DNA of 6,328 nt, taken from contig JAGAEB010000014.1 in the NCBI GenBank assembly GCA_017613335.1, positions 1 through 6,328 of the forward strand. Reading direction: 5' to 3'. Source of the stretch: Methanosarcinaceae archaeon. GTDB taxonomy: Archaea; Halobacteriota; Methanosarcinia; Methanosarcinales; Methanosarcinaceae. The notes beneath the pieces are model-generated. The model did no database searches, had not been told where the DNA came from, and saw nothing but the letters and a program-made list of their open reading frames with translations. Positions 1 through 4,970 of the stretch are shown one piece after another. Both the position numbers and the translations under genes were made by a program. Each line of letters opens with the position of its first letter. The stretch's first letter is position 1.

Positions 1-133
1 ACCTGCACACACTGTTCACACCTGCACACACTGTTCACACCTGCACACACTGTTCACACCTGCACACACTGTTCACACCTGCACACACTGTTCACACCTG
101 CACACACTGTTCACACCTGCACACACTGTTCAC
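1..133. repeat. 19-bp tandem repeat, seven perfect copies, open at the left edge
   Basis: The unit ACCTGCACACACTGTTCAC is repeated seven times with no mismatch and no spacer, and the array begins at the first base of the window, so more copies probably lie to the left. From 134 to about 165 the sequence decays into related but irregular text (AGTGCACACA, ATGTGCACACACA) that keeps the TGCACACA core. Because 19 is not a multiple of 3, all three plus-strand frames read the same stop-free 19-residue cycle, while every minus frame meets TGA. I see no start codon or protein character, so I treat it as non-coding. Perfect identity implies recent expansion or active homogenisation. It lies downstream of the pantoate kinase terminator. 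Iteron-like protein binding is possible but unproven. Confidence 0.95.
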
Positions 134-169
134 ACCAGTGCACACAGGACACATGTGCACACACATTTC

Positions 170-183
170 CGAAAAAGAAAAAG
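170..183 (-). terminator. U-rich terminator after pantoate kinase
   Basis: Read on the minus strand, about 42 bases after the pantoate kinase stop codon, the sequence becomes CCTTTTTCTTTTTC. Archaeal transcription commonly ends at short oligo-U runs without a strong hairpin, and this is the only such run between the gene and the tandem repeats. I see no convincing stem immediately before it. Assigning it as the end of the coaBC/pantoate kinase transcripts is inference. Confidence 0.5.
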
Positions 184-224
184 GTCAGGTCAGGACGACC
201 CCGGACGGCGGGACAGACGGACGA

Positions 225-1229
225 TCAGATCAGTTCGGGTGTTCTGAAGCCGATATTGAAAACGATGACTTTCCCGAAACGTGAGAGCGTTTCATAAATG
301 TGTTTTTCGGCTTCGGGGGATCCGGGAACGACGGCGGCTGCAAAGACAGTGTTGCCGAGCATGGCCTGGGAGGCTTCGGCAAGCGACGGATCAAGAGCAT
401 TGATCGCGGCGGCGGCTTCCCGGCTCATGAGACCGATCTTTTCTGAAAATGCCCGGGAGACTGCCATGAAGGAATCGAAAGTCTCATCCTGAAGGAAACG
501 CGCCATGGCGATGCGGCCTTCTTCTTTTATTTTCCGGGCGCGTTCCGGATCAGAGAGGACCGTCGACGTATCCAGGACACCGAGGACGAGGCAGAAAATC
601 TTCCGGGGACTGACCGGGATCCGGCGGAAAGACCCGTATTTCGGACCGCCGGGGGCTTCTCTGAGAACGAGGCCGCCCGTTGAACATCCGGCAACATCGC
701 CGAGGCCGCTGCCGTTCATGACTTCGGCTGCATGTGCCGCTTCGGTCAGATCATCTGCCGGCAGATGCAGGCGGAAAAGATCATTTGATGCAAAAGCCGT
801 GCCGAGAGCACCTGCGGCAGACATGCCGAAACCGCAGCCGACCGGAAGGTCGGAGACGCCGGAGACTTCGATCGAAAAACCGGGCGGCGGCGTGATCTTC
901 AGAACGGAAAGGACATTCCGGATGACCTGCCCCGGAACTTCTCTGCCGTTCAGAAAGATCCGGATGTTTGCGTCAGAGATGTCGGAGACGGCAGATGACG
1001 GGTCGTTTTCTCTTTCTTCAGCCGGGATCAGGCGGACCGTCGTCGTCAGGCCGATATCAGGAACGAGACCGCATCCGCGCGATCCTTTGCGGTGGGGATC
1101 ATCGTCGTCGCAGATCTCAAAAAAGCCGGTGATATGACCCGGAACAAAACAGGAAGAAGAACGGATCTCCGGCTGAACGTCGGTTCTGCTGCCGGATGTT
1201 TTGTCAGTAGGATCTGCTTTGCGGGTCAT
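225..1229 (-). CDS. Pantoate kinase (archaeal GHMP-family PoK)
   Basis: This 334-residue protein phosphorylates pantoate with ATP to give 4-phosphopantoate, the archaeal-specific step of coenzyme A synthesis in the cytoplasm. The family signature FVPGHITGFFEI is at residues 28-39. The GHMP nucleotide-binding loop PVGCGFGMSAAGALG is at 129-143, and a second conserved stretch, GSGLGDVAGCSTGG, is at 173-186. The C-terminal part (about 200-334) fits the GHMP C-domain. The first 22 residues are polar and lie before the normal family start; no other ATG occurs before the signature, so 1229 is kept. A TATA-like element lies about 35 bases upstream, implying a very short leader, and I see no Shine-Dalgarno. 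It lies downstream of coaBC on the same strand, 232 bases away across a repeat array. The partner phosphopantothenate synthetase is not here. Identification is firm from the motifs; the exact start is less so. Confidence 0.9.
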   Translation of the reverse strand: MTRKADPTDKTSGSRTDVQPEIRSSSCFVPGHITGFFEICDDDDPHRKGSRGCGLVPDIGLTTTVRLIPAEERENDPSSAVSDISDANIRIFLNGREVPGQVIRNVLSVLKITPPPGFSIEVSGVSDLPVGCGFGMSAAGALGTAFASNDLFRLHLPADDLTEAAHAAEVMNGSGLGDVAGCSTGGLVLREAPGGPKYGSFRRIPVSPRKIFCLVLGVLDTSTVLSDPERARKIKEEGRIAMARFLQDETFDSFMAVSRAFSEKIGLMSREAAAAINALDPSLAEASQAMLGNTVFAAAVVPGSPEAEKHIYETLSRFGKVIVFNIGFRTPELI

Positions 1230-1262
1230 AAAAAGATCAGATGAAATAGGCAGGATGAATCA

Positions 1263-1275
1263 TTTTAAGCTTTCG
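1263..1275 (-). promoter_or_regulatory. Probable BRE/TATA promoter of pantoate kinase
   Basis: On the minus strand the sequence CGAAAGCTTAAAA resembles an archaeal B-recognition element (CGAAA) followed by a TATA-type box (GCTTAAAA). Counting about 25 bases from the box centre puts transcription start near 1241, roughly a dozen bases before the ATG at 1229. The leader CTGATCTTTTT has no ribosome-binding motif, which suits a near-leaderless transcript. If real, pantoate kinase can be expressed independently of coaBC despite being downstream of it. Confidence 0.45.
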
Positions 1276-1282
1276 AAAAGAT

Positions 1283-1464
1283 GAAACGGATGAAGGAAAA
1301 AGATTCCGGGAAACGTTTCAGAAACGGATGAAGGAAAAGGATTCCGGGAAACGTTCCAGAAACGGATGAAGGAAAAAAGGGTTCCGGGATCCGTTTCAGA
1401 AACGGATGACGGAAAAGGGTTCCGGGATCCGTTTCAGAGACGGATCCCGGAAAAGATCGTTTCA
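1283..1464. repeat. Tandem 38-40 bp hairpin-forming repeats, four full copies and one partial
   Basis: Copies run 1283-1320, 1321-1358, 1359-1398 and 1399-1436, with a shortened fifth copy at 1437-1464. The copy at 1399 is built as GAAACGGAT, GA, CGGAA, five bases, TTCCG, GG, ATCCGTTTC, A. That is a 9-bp outer stem and a 5-bp inner stem around a small loop. The copy at 1359 keeps the outer stem. The first two copies keep only weaker outer pairing (GAAACG with CGTTTC or CGTTCC). The junction between copies 3 and 4 forms another palindrome, ATCCGTTTC-A-GAAACGGAT. The coaBC stop codon (1462-1464) falls inside the fifth copy. The array fills the gap between coaBC and pantoate kinase, so it would be transcribed as a row of hairpins in any read-through mRNA. 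Its role is unknown; processing, mRNA stability or attenuation are possible. Confidence 0.9.
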
Positions 1465-3147
1465 GGACTTTTTCCCGCTGTCGGGATTTTTCCCGCGTCC
1501 GCCGTTTCCGGACCCTGTTTTTCCTGATGCGTTTTCAGACTGATCGGAAACGTTCTGCTGTTTTGAGCCGGGCAGGAATGTTCTGCCCTGCATCTTGGCC
1601 GGTTTTCTTCTTTTGCGGGAGAAGATGGCGATTCCGCCGCCGCCCATTTCATAATATTTCGGTCCGAAGTCGCCGGGGGCATCCGTTCCGTCACCCGGCA
1701 GGGAATCATATTCGGAAGCATCGTCATGCCTGTTTTTCCGGGATCCTGATGAGGAAACATTTTCGTTTCCGGTGCGTGCCGGAAGTTTTTCGACGCGGTC
1801 GAGGATGAGGGAGGCCAGCTTTCCTTTCGGGCCGCTGACACAGGTGACGCCCGATCTGCCGGATCTGCTTTTACCGGATTTCCCGGGCAGCGCATATCTG
1901 CCGGAGATCAGGAAGATGAGGTTGTCATCCGATCCCATGCCCGTTTCCGAGACATCGTTGGCGATGATCATGTCGGCATCGGATTCGTTCATTTTTCTGA
2001 TCGCCGCGTCGATAAGCTTATTCTCATCGGGTTCGGTCTCTGCTTTGAACGCCACAATCAGGAGATCGGAATCCGCTTTTCTGACTTCTTTGATGAGTTT
2101 TGCCGTCGGCGCGAGGTCGAGGATGAGGACGCCGCCGGATTTGATCTTCGACTTTTCCGGAACGGCGGTATAATCGGCGATGGCCGCTGCGCTGATGAGG
2201 ATATCCGGATTGAGGCGCGGCGACGGGGATTCATAGATCCGCTGCAGGACGGCCTGTGTCATATCGGCGGCGCTTTCTGTGCGGATGTCGTGGAAGCGGC
2301 TGTCTTCCGGAACCGGCAGGATCCTGTCATTGCTTCTGAAAAGATAGACGTCCGCGCCGCGGCGCCAGGCTTCAAGCGCCAGCGCTTCGCCCGTTTTTCC
2401 GGAGGCTCTGTTTGTCAGAATACGGATCGGATCGACTTTTTCGGCCGTCGGGCCGGACGTGACGAGAACGCGTCTTCCGGCAAGCGTGTTTCCGGAAAGT
2501 TCGCGGCGGACGGCGTTGACGATCCTGTCGTTTGAGGAGATCTTGGCGACGCCTTCACTGATCTCCGGGCCGATCACGGAAATGCCCCACGATTCGAGCG
2601 TTCTGATGTGACTTCTGACCTGCGGGTGGTCATACATGGACGCGTGCATCGCCGGAACGATCATCACTTTCTTTCCTTCGCCGATCGCCGTCGTCGCAAA
2701 AGTCGTGACAGGCGTGTCATCAATGCCCGACGCGATCTTGGCGATCGTGTTGGCTGTTGCCGGCGCGATGAGGAGCAGATCGGCGCAGCCTTCGTGACCG
2801 AAAAATGAGACATGTTCCACATTGCCGGTCAGTTCCGTGATGACCGGGTTTCCCGTGGCGTAGACGAGCGCATCCGGATGCAGGATATGCGTTGCTGCTT
2901 CCGTCATGACAGCGTGGACGACTGCACCGCAGCGGGCCAGTTCGCGGGCCAGCTCGACCGTCCGGACGGCCGCGATGCTTCCGGTCACGCCGAGAACGAT
3001 CCTCTTTCCGGCAAGAGAGCTGTTTCCGGCACCGCGGATCCAGGAGACCGGATGGGAAGACGGGCGGGGACCGTCCCGATGATCTTCGGAAAAAGAAGAT
3101 CCGCCCGATGAAAAACCATTTTTCGGTTCATTTTTGAGATCAGACAT
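1462..3147 (-). CDS. coaBC: Bifunctional CoaBC: phosphopantothenoylcysteine decarboxylase / phosphopantothenate-cysteine ligase
   Basis: CoaB joins cysteine to 4'-phosphopantothenate using a nucleotide triphosphate, and the FMN-dependent CoaC half decarboxylates the product to 4'-phosphopantetheine. Numbering from the ATG at 3147 (561 residues), the CoaC part holds GVTGSIAA (53-60), a catalytic-type His in EHVSF (112), PATANTIAKIASG (129-141) and PAMHASMY (165-172, the archaeal variant of PxMNxxMW). The CoaB part starts near 222 with VLVTSGPTAEKVDPIRILTNRASGK and continues through AAAIADY (320-326), the lysine-rich KSKIKS, and NDVSETGMGSDDN. The conserved fold ends near 455. A hydrophilic Gly/Ser/Lys/Arg/Asn-rich tail of about 105 residues follows, which is unusual. 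The N-terminus also has about 35 polar residues before the family start IRGAGNSSLAGKRIVLG. ATGs at 3156 and 3213 are in frame; the TATA position disfavours 3213. It is an accepted archaeal CoA enzyme next to pantoate kinase. Confidence 0.92.
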   Translation of the reverse strand: MSDLKNEPKNGFSSGGSSFSEDHRDGPRPSSHPVSWIRGAGNSSLAGKRIVLGVTGSIAAVRTVELARELARCGAVVHAVMTEAATHILHPDALVYATGNPVITELTGNVEHVSFFGHEGCADLLLIAPATANTIAKIASGIDDTPVTTFATTAIGEGKKVMIVPAMHASMYDHPQVRSHIRTLESWGISVIGPEISEGVAKISSNDRIVNAVRRELSGNTLAGRRVLVTSGPTAEKVDPIRILTNRASGKTGEALALEAWRRGADVYLFRSNDRILPVPEDSRFHDIRTESAADMTQAVLQRIYESPSPRLNPDILISAAAIADYTAVPEKSKIKSGGVLILDLAPTAKLIKEVRKADSDLLIVAFKAETEPDENKLIDAAIRKMNESDADMIIANDVSETGMGSDDNLIFLISGRYALPGKSGKSRSGRSGVTCVSGPKGKLASLILDRVEKLPARTGNENVSSSGSRKNRHDDASEYDSLPGDGTDAPGDFGPKYYEMGGGGIAIFSRKRRKPAKMQGRTFLPGSKQQNVSDQSENASGKTGSGNGGRGKNPDSGKKS

Positions 3148-3221
3148 AAAGATCATTCCGTTGCCTGAAACCTGAAACCGTTCCGGCTGTACTGAAAAAT
3201 TCCGGAAAGACATCAGGACAG

Positions 3222-3233
3222 AAATAATATTCG
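3222..3233. promoter_or_regulatory. Symmetric TATA-like element, possibly a two-way promoter
   Basis: AATAATATT at 3223-3231 reads as a TATA-type box on either strand (AATATTATT on the minus). On the minus strand, transcription would begin near 3202, which is inside the longest possible coaBC frame. This favours the ATG at 3156 or 3147 over 3213 as the start. On the plus strand, initiation would be near 3252, just before the ATG at 3257 of the possible small ORF. There is no strong BRE on either side, so this is a plausible assignment rather than a firm one. Confidence 0.35.
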
Positions 3234-3256
3234 GTTTTAAGCCTAGGGCGGTATAA

Positions 3257-3430
3257 ATGGATTCCGATGACAGGGCGGAAAACGGCGGCAGGAAGGAGAA
3301 GAAAACGGAAGATAAAGATCATGACAGTGATTCATGCCGAAGGCAGAATCCGGATTCATGTCAGAATTGTGACAGGGAGCAGGGATTGAGAGAAGAATTG
3401 AGAGAAGGATTGAAAGCAGAAACTGAATAA
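3257..3430 (+). CDS. Possible small charged protein, 57 residues, unknown function
   Basis: The frame runs from the ATG at 3257 to the TAA at 3428-3430 without interruption. The predicted peptide begins MDSDDRAENGG, is dominated by Asp, Glu, Lys and Arg, and contains three cysteines, two of them spaced as CQNC near residues 35-38. It ends in a short helical-looking repeat (GLREELREGLKAE), because a 12-bp triplet of repeats lies in frame. There is no hydrophobic core, no signal peptide and no Shine-Dalgarno; it could be leaderless from the box at 3223-3231. I do not recognise a family. The overlapping TATA-like text at the ATG and the skewed composition mean that it may simply be non-coding intergenic DNA. 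Listed so that the region is not blank. Confidence 0.25.
   Translation: MDSDDRAENGGRKEKKTEDKDHDSDSCRRQNPDSCQNCDREQGLREELREGLKAETE
3383..3418 (+). repeat. 12-bp direct repeat, three copies
   Basis: Three adjacent units read GGATTGAGAGAA (3383-3394), GAATTGAGAGAA (3395-3406) and GGATTGAAAGCA (3407-3418). The first two differ by one base and the third by two or three from the first. The array lies at the end of the possible small ORF, in frame with it, and about 30 bases before the inverted repeat upstream of the Panacea gene. It may be a simple slippage product or a set of short binding sites. Confidence 0.7.
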
Positions 3431-3449
3431 AACCAGATACCGGCGTGGT

Positions 3450-3480
3450 ATTGATGCTGACATATTCTGTCAGTATCAAT
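3450..3480. promoter_or_regulatory. 13-bp inverted repeat, candidate operator of the Panacea operon
   Basis: ATTGATGCTGACA and TGTCAGTATCAAT flank a 5-base centre (TATTC). The arms are complementary at 12 of 13 positions, and the remaining pair is G facing T. The element ends 63 bases before the ATG at 3544. Its centre includes a TATA-like CATATTC, and a start site about 25 bases further on would give a leader of around 50 bases containing the Shine-Dalgarno. An operator covering the promoter would fit autoregulation, common in toxin/antitoxin operons. The Panacea protein shows no obvious helix-turn-helix, so the regulator is unknown. It could alternatively be an RNA hairpin. Confidence 0.5.
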
Positions 3481-3532
3481 GAATGCATCATATCGACATG
3501 TATGAATAACAGACCAATTATATGTGAAAAGC

Positions 3533-3538
3533 GGAGGG
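3533..3538 (+). promoter_or_regulatory. Strong Shine-Dalgarno deciding the Panacea gene start
   Basis: GGAGGG lies 5 bases before the ATG at 3544, an ideal distance. The same frame is open further upstream to an ATG at 3445, but that region contains the inverted repeat and promoter-like text, and its translation does not resemble the family. The site therefore fixes the start at 3544. Confidence 0.8.
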
Positions 3539-3543
3539 AGATC

Positions 3544-4014
3544 ATGACGGTTCTGAAAGATTCATTCCGGTATTCGGCTGAAGATGTCGCAAATTATGTC
3601 ATTGTATACTGCGGGTCGAAAAGGAAGATCATCACCAATCTGATCCTTCAGAAAATCCTCTATTTTATAGAAGGAGAATTTTTCAAGTACGACCGCGATG
3701 TTATTTCCGAAGACTTCTGTGCATGGAAGCTTGGACCGGTCATTCCGTCCGTGTATAAAACATTTTCAATATACGGAGGGAGCAGACTTCTGCCGTCTTC
3801 GAAACAGCCCGGAGAGATCCGGGAAGAAGACAGAGAGATCATCAATGCTGTTGTTGATAAATGGATCGATGTTCCCGTGTGGGAAATCGTTCAGGTGACT
3901 CATGACACCGATCCCTGGAAAGATACATACAATATTTTCGGCAGATGGGCGAGAATTTCAAAGTCCTCGATGAAGAGGTATTTTGAAAATATCGAAAAGA
4001 TCAGAAGGTCCTGA
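3544..4014 (+). CDS. Panacea (DUF4065/SocA-like) domain protein, probable antitoxin
   Basis: This 156-residue soluble protein is essentially one Panacea domain. The hallmarks are visible in order: SAEDVANYVI (11-20), the helix NLILQKILYFIEGEFFKY (32-49), then AWKLGPVIPSVYKTFSIYGG (60-79), and a C-terminal WEIVQVTHDTDPWKD (113-127) matching the usual 'TH...PW' segment. Family members include SocA, the proteolytic adaptor antitoxin of Caulobacter, and the PanA antitoxins that neutralise many unrelated toxins encoded next door. Here the next gene begins two bases after the stop codon, so the two are surely co-translated in an antitoxin-first arrangement. The strong ribosome site at 3533-3538 sets the start. 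Compared with the flanking core genes, this stretch looks richer in A and T, suggesting horizontal acquisition. Antitoxin activity is inferred from family and context; a phage-derived regulatory role is the main alternative. Confidence 0.85.
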   Translation: MTVLKDSFRYSAEDVANYVIVYCGSKRKIITNLILQKILYFIEGEFFKYDRDVISEDFCAWKLGPVIPSVYKTFSIYGGSRLLPSSKQPGEIREEDREIINAVVDKWIDVPVWEIVQVTHDTDPWKDTYNIFGRWARISKSSMKRYFENIEKIRRS

Positions 4015-4016
4015 AA

Positions 4017-4520
4017 ATGAGCTGTTTCGGGGATGACAAAGGAGATCTGATCAGAGATGTTTTGGAAAAACTGTCCGATGAAATCAATGATCCGGAAGAC
4101 CCGGAATCTCTGAAGGACGATCCGGCAGCCATTTATTCCGGGAACTGCCGTCATTCCTATTCGTACCTGTTTGATGTGATATATCCCATGCTGAATGATG
4201 AGAGTCTCAGGGAAAATGTTGTCATCATATTAAACAACATAGAAACGATTCATAAAGAACTTCTGAAAGAAAAAGGGTCAGAAGACCCTATTGTCAGCAG
4301 TGTCGGAAAAATGTGGGATCATATAAACCCGGAATTCCGCAGATACAGTGCCTATTCGATACTGGTTTCAGGCAAAGGGACAGATCAGTCCATACAGAAT
4401 GAATTTTCTTTGCTGAGAAACAATATCGCAGACACTGACAGTCGCCTGAAAAATATTGATGATGCTGCTGTAAAAATGATAGATGTCGACAGGAAACTCG
4501 AAATACGATCACATCGATAA
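4017..4520 (+). CDS. Soluble and coiled-coil part of the Panacea partner (probable toxin/effector), frameshifted
   Basis: As sequenced, the frame gives 167 residues. It opens with an acidic region (residues 1-35, rich in Asp/Glu). A helical body follows (about 45-115, including YLFDVIYPMLNDESLRENV), and then a segment with heptad-like spacing (about 128-162, NEFSLLRNNIADTDSRLKNIDDAA). The last five residues after RKLE are out of keeping with the rest. Shifting to the -1 frame there continues smoothly into NTITSITSISIFAAIV and a membrane domain ending at 4795. A soluble domain, coiled coil and then C-terminal membrane helices is a layout I associate with partners of Panacea antitoxins and with abortive-infection effectors. 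The frame therefore looks truncated by a one-base loss near 4500-4504. The start overlaps nothing and sits two bases after the upstream stop. I cannot name the N-terminal domain. Confidence 0.7.
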   Translation: MSCFGDDKGDLIRDVLEKLSDEINDPEDPESLKDDPAAIYSGNCRHSYSYLFDVIYPMLNDESLRENVVIILNNIETIHKELLKEKGSEDPIVSSVGKMWDHINPEFRRYSAYSILVSGKGTDQSIQNEFSLLRNNIADTDSRLKNIDDAAVKMIDVDRKLEIRSHR

Positions 4521-4795
4521 CGTCAATATCCATCTTTGCCGCAATCGTTATGACGTTTGCTGCGGGGATTTCTTTTGATTCGGCCGTTTTGAGCAGGGTT
4601 CAGGAATTGACGTTTTCCGAAACGGCGTTCTCTTTGTCTTTGACAGGATTTGTTTTTTTCACGACGATAATGTTTCTGATGATGATCATTGTAAAAATGA
4701 ATGATAAGAGCATCCCTAAACAATATATTTCAGGAATCATTGTGACGGATGCTGTCCTGATCGGCATTTCCGCATATATGTATTTCTTTTCCTGA
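4502..4795 (+). pseudogene. Membrane-domain remainder of the frameshifted Panacea partner
   Basis: This is the 3' part of the gene that starts at 4017, read one base back. From AAT at 4502 the frame is open to the TGA at 4793-4795 and encodes about 97 residues. There are three probable membrane helices: one around SIFAAIVMTFAAGISF, one around SLTGFVFFTTIMFLMMIIV, and one around YISGIIVTDAVLIGISAYM, with a short charged loop (KMNDKSIPK) between the second and third. The ATG at 4550 lies inside the first helix and has no ribosome site, so independent translation from it is unlikely. Restoring one A in the AAA at 4501-4503 would join both parts into a protein of about 259 residues. If the shift is genuine, the product loses its membrane anchor or pore and is presumably inactive. 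A sequencing error is the main alternative. Confidence 0.7.
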
Positions 4796-4853
4796 AAAAC
4801 AAAAGACGGCGGATCATCGAATCCCGGCAGACCTTCTGATTCCTGCCTGTCAT

Positions 4854-4894
4854 AAAGAAGGAGAAGAAAGAGAAGGAGAAGAAAAAGAGAAGAA
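4854..4894 (-). terminator. Polypyrimidine tract (minus strand) beyond rpoA2
   Basis: Forty-one consecutive purines on the plus strand correspond to a U/C-rich run in any transcript coming from rpoA2, just past the palindrome at 4905-4940. Repeated U-rich stretches after a stop codon are the usual archaeal termination signal recognised by the polymerase and the aCPSF1 factor, so this tract may act as a backup. It is equally explicable as a simple GAA/GGA-type low-complexity sequence. Confidence 0.4.
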
Positions 4895-4904
4895 CGGATC
4901 ATAA

Positions 4905-4940
4905 AAAAAGGGGAACTGTCCCGGGACAGTTCCCCTTTTT
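4905..4940. terminator. Perfect 36-bp palindrome, two-way terminator between convergent genes
   Basis: Five A residues, GGGGAACTGTCCC and its exact complement GGGACAGTTCCCC, then five T residues form a perfect palindrome centred between 4922 and 4923. The RNA gives a 13-bp GC-rich stem that can close on a CCGG tetraloop (or fewer bases), with U-runs on either side. On the plus strand the tail is TTTTTGTTTT; on the minus strand it is seven T. It sits between the end of the Panacea operon (4795) and the end of rpoA2 (4971), so it can end both transcripts. Such a bacterial-looking hairpin is less usual in archaea, where U-tracts alone generally suffice. Confidence 0.8.
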
Positions 4941-4970
4941 GTTTTCCGGGCTTTGAGATCAGCGACCCGG

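Noticed and set aside
1..133. CRISPR array
   Set aside because: The 19-bp units abut directly with no unique spacers and the unit is too short; this is a simple tandem repeat.
505..1137. Plus-strand 210-residue ORF
   Set aside because: It is a shadow of pantoate kinase, which has unmistakable family motifs on the opposite strand; the translation is Arg/Pro/Ser-rich and resembles nothing.
1230..1461. tRNA or structured small RNA gene in the coaBC/pantoate kinase gap
   Set aside because: The hairpins are fully explained by the tandem units; no cloverleaf, anticodon arm or TTCRA-type loop is visible.
1434..1895. Minus-strand 153-residue ORF overlapping the CoaBC tail in another frame
   Set aside because: Composition is Pro/Arg/Ser-rich and it lacks a ribosome site; the overlapping CoaBC frame is continuous with a real enzyme.
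3445..3543. Earlier start of the Panacea gene at the ATG at 3445
   Set aside because: The added 33 residues would cover the inverted repeat, and a strong Shine-Dalgarno is placed correctly for 3544.
3243..3545. Minus-strand 100-residue ORF with a hydrophobic LLSILLSILLS stretch
   Set aside because: It runs antisense through the candidate operator and the Panacea Shine-Dalgarno, and the Leu/Ser repetition is only the 12-bp repeat read backwards.
4494..4510. Programmed -1 ribosomal frameshift joining the two effector parts
   Set aside because: There is no slippery heptamer in the required phase and no clear stimulatory stem just after it; mutation or sequencing error is simpler.
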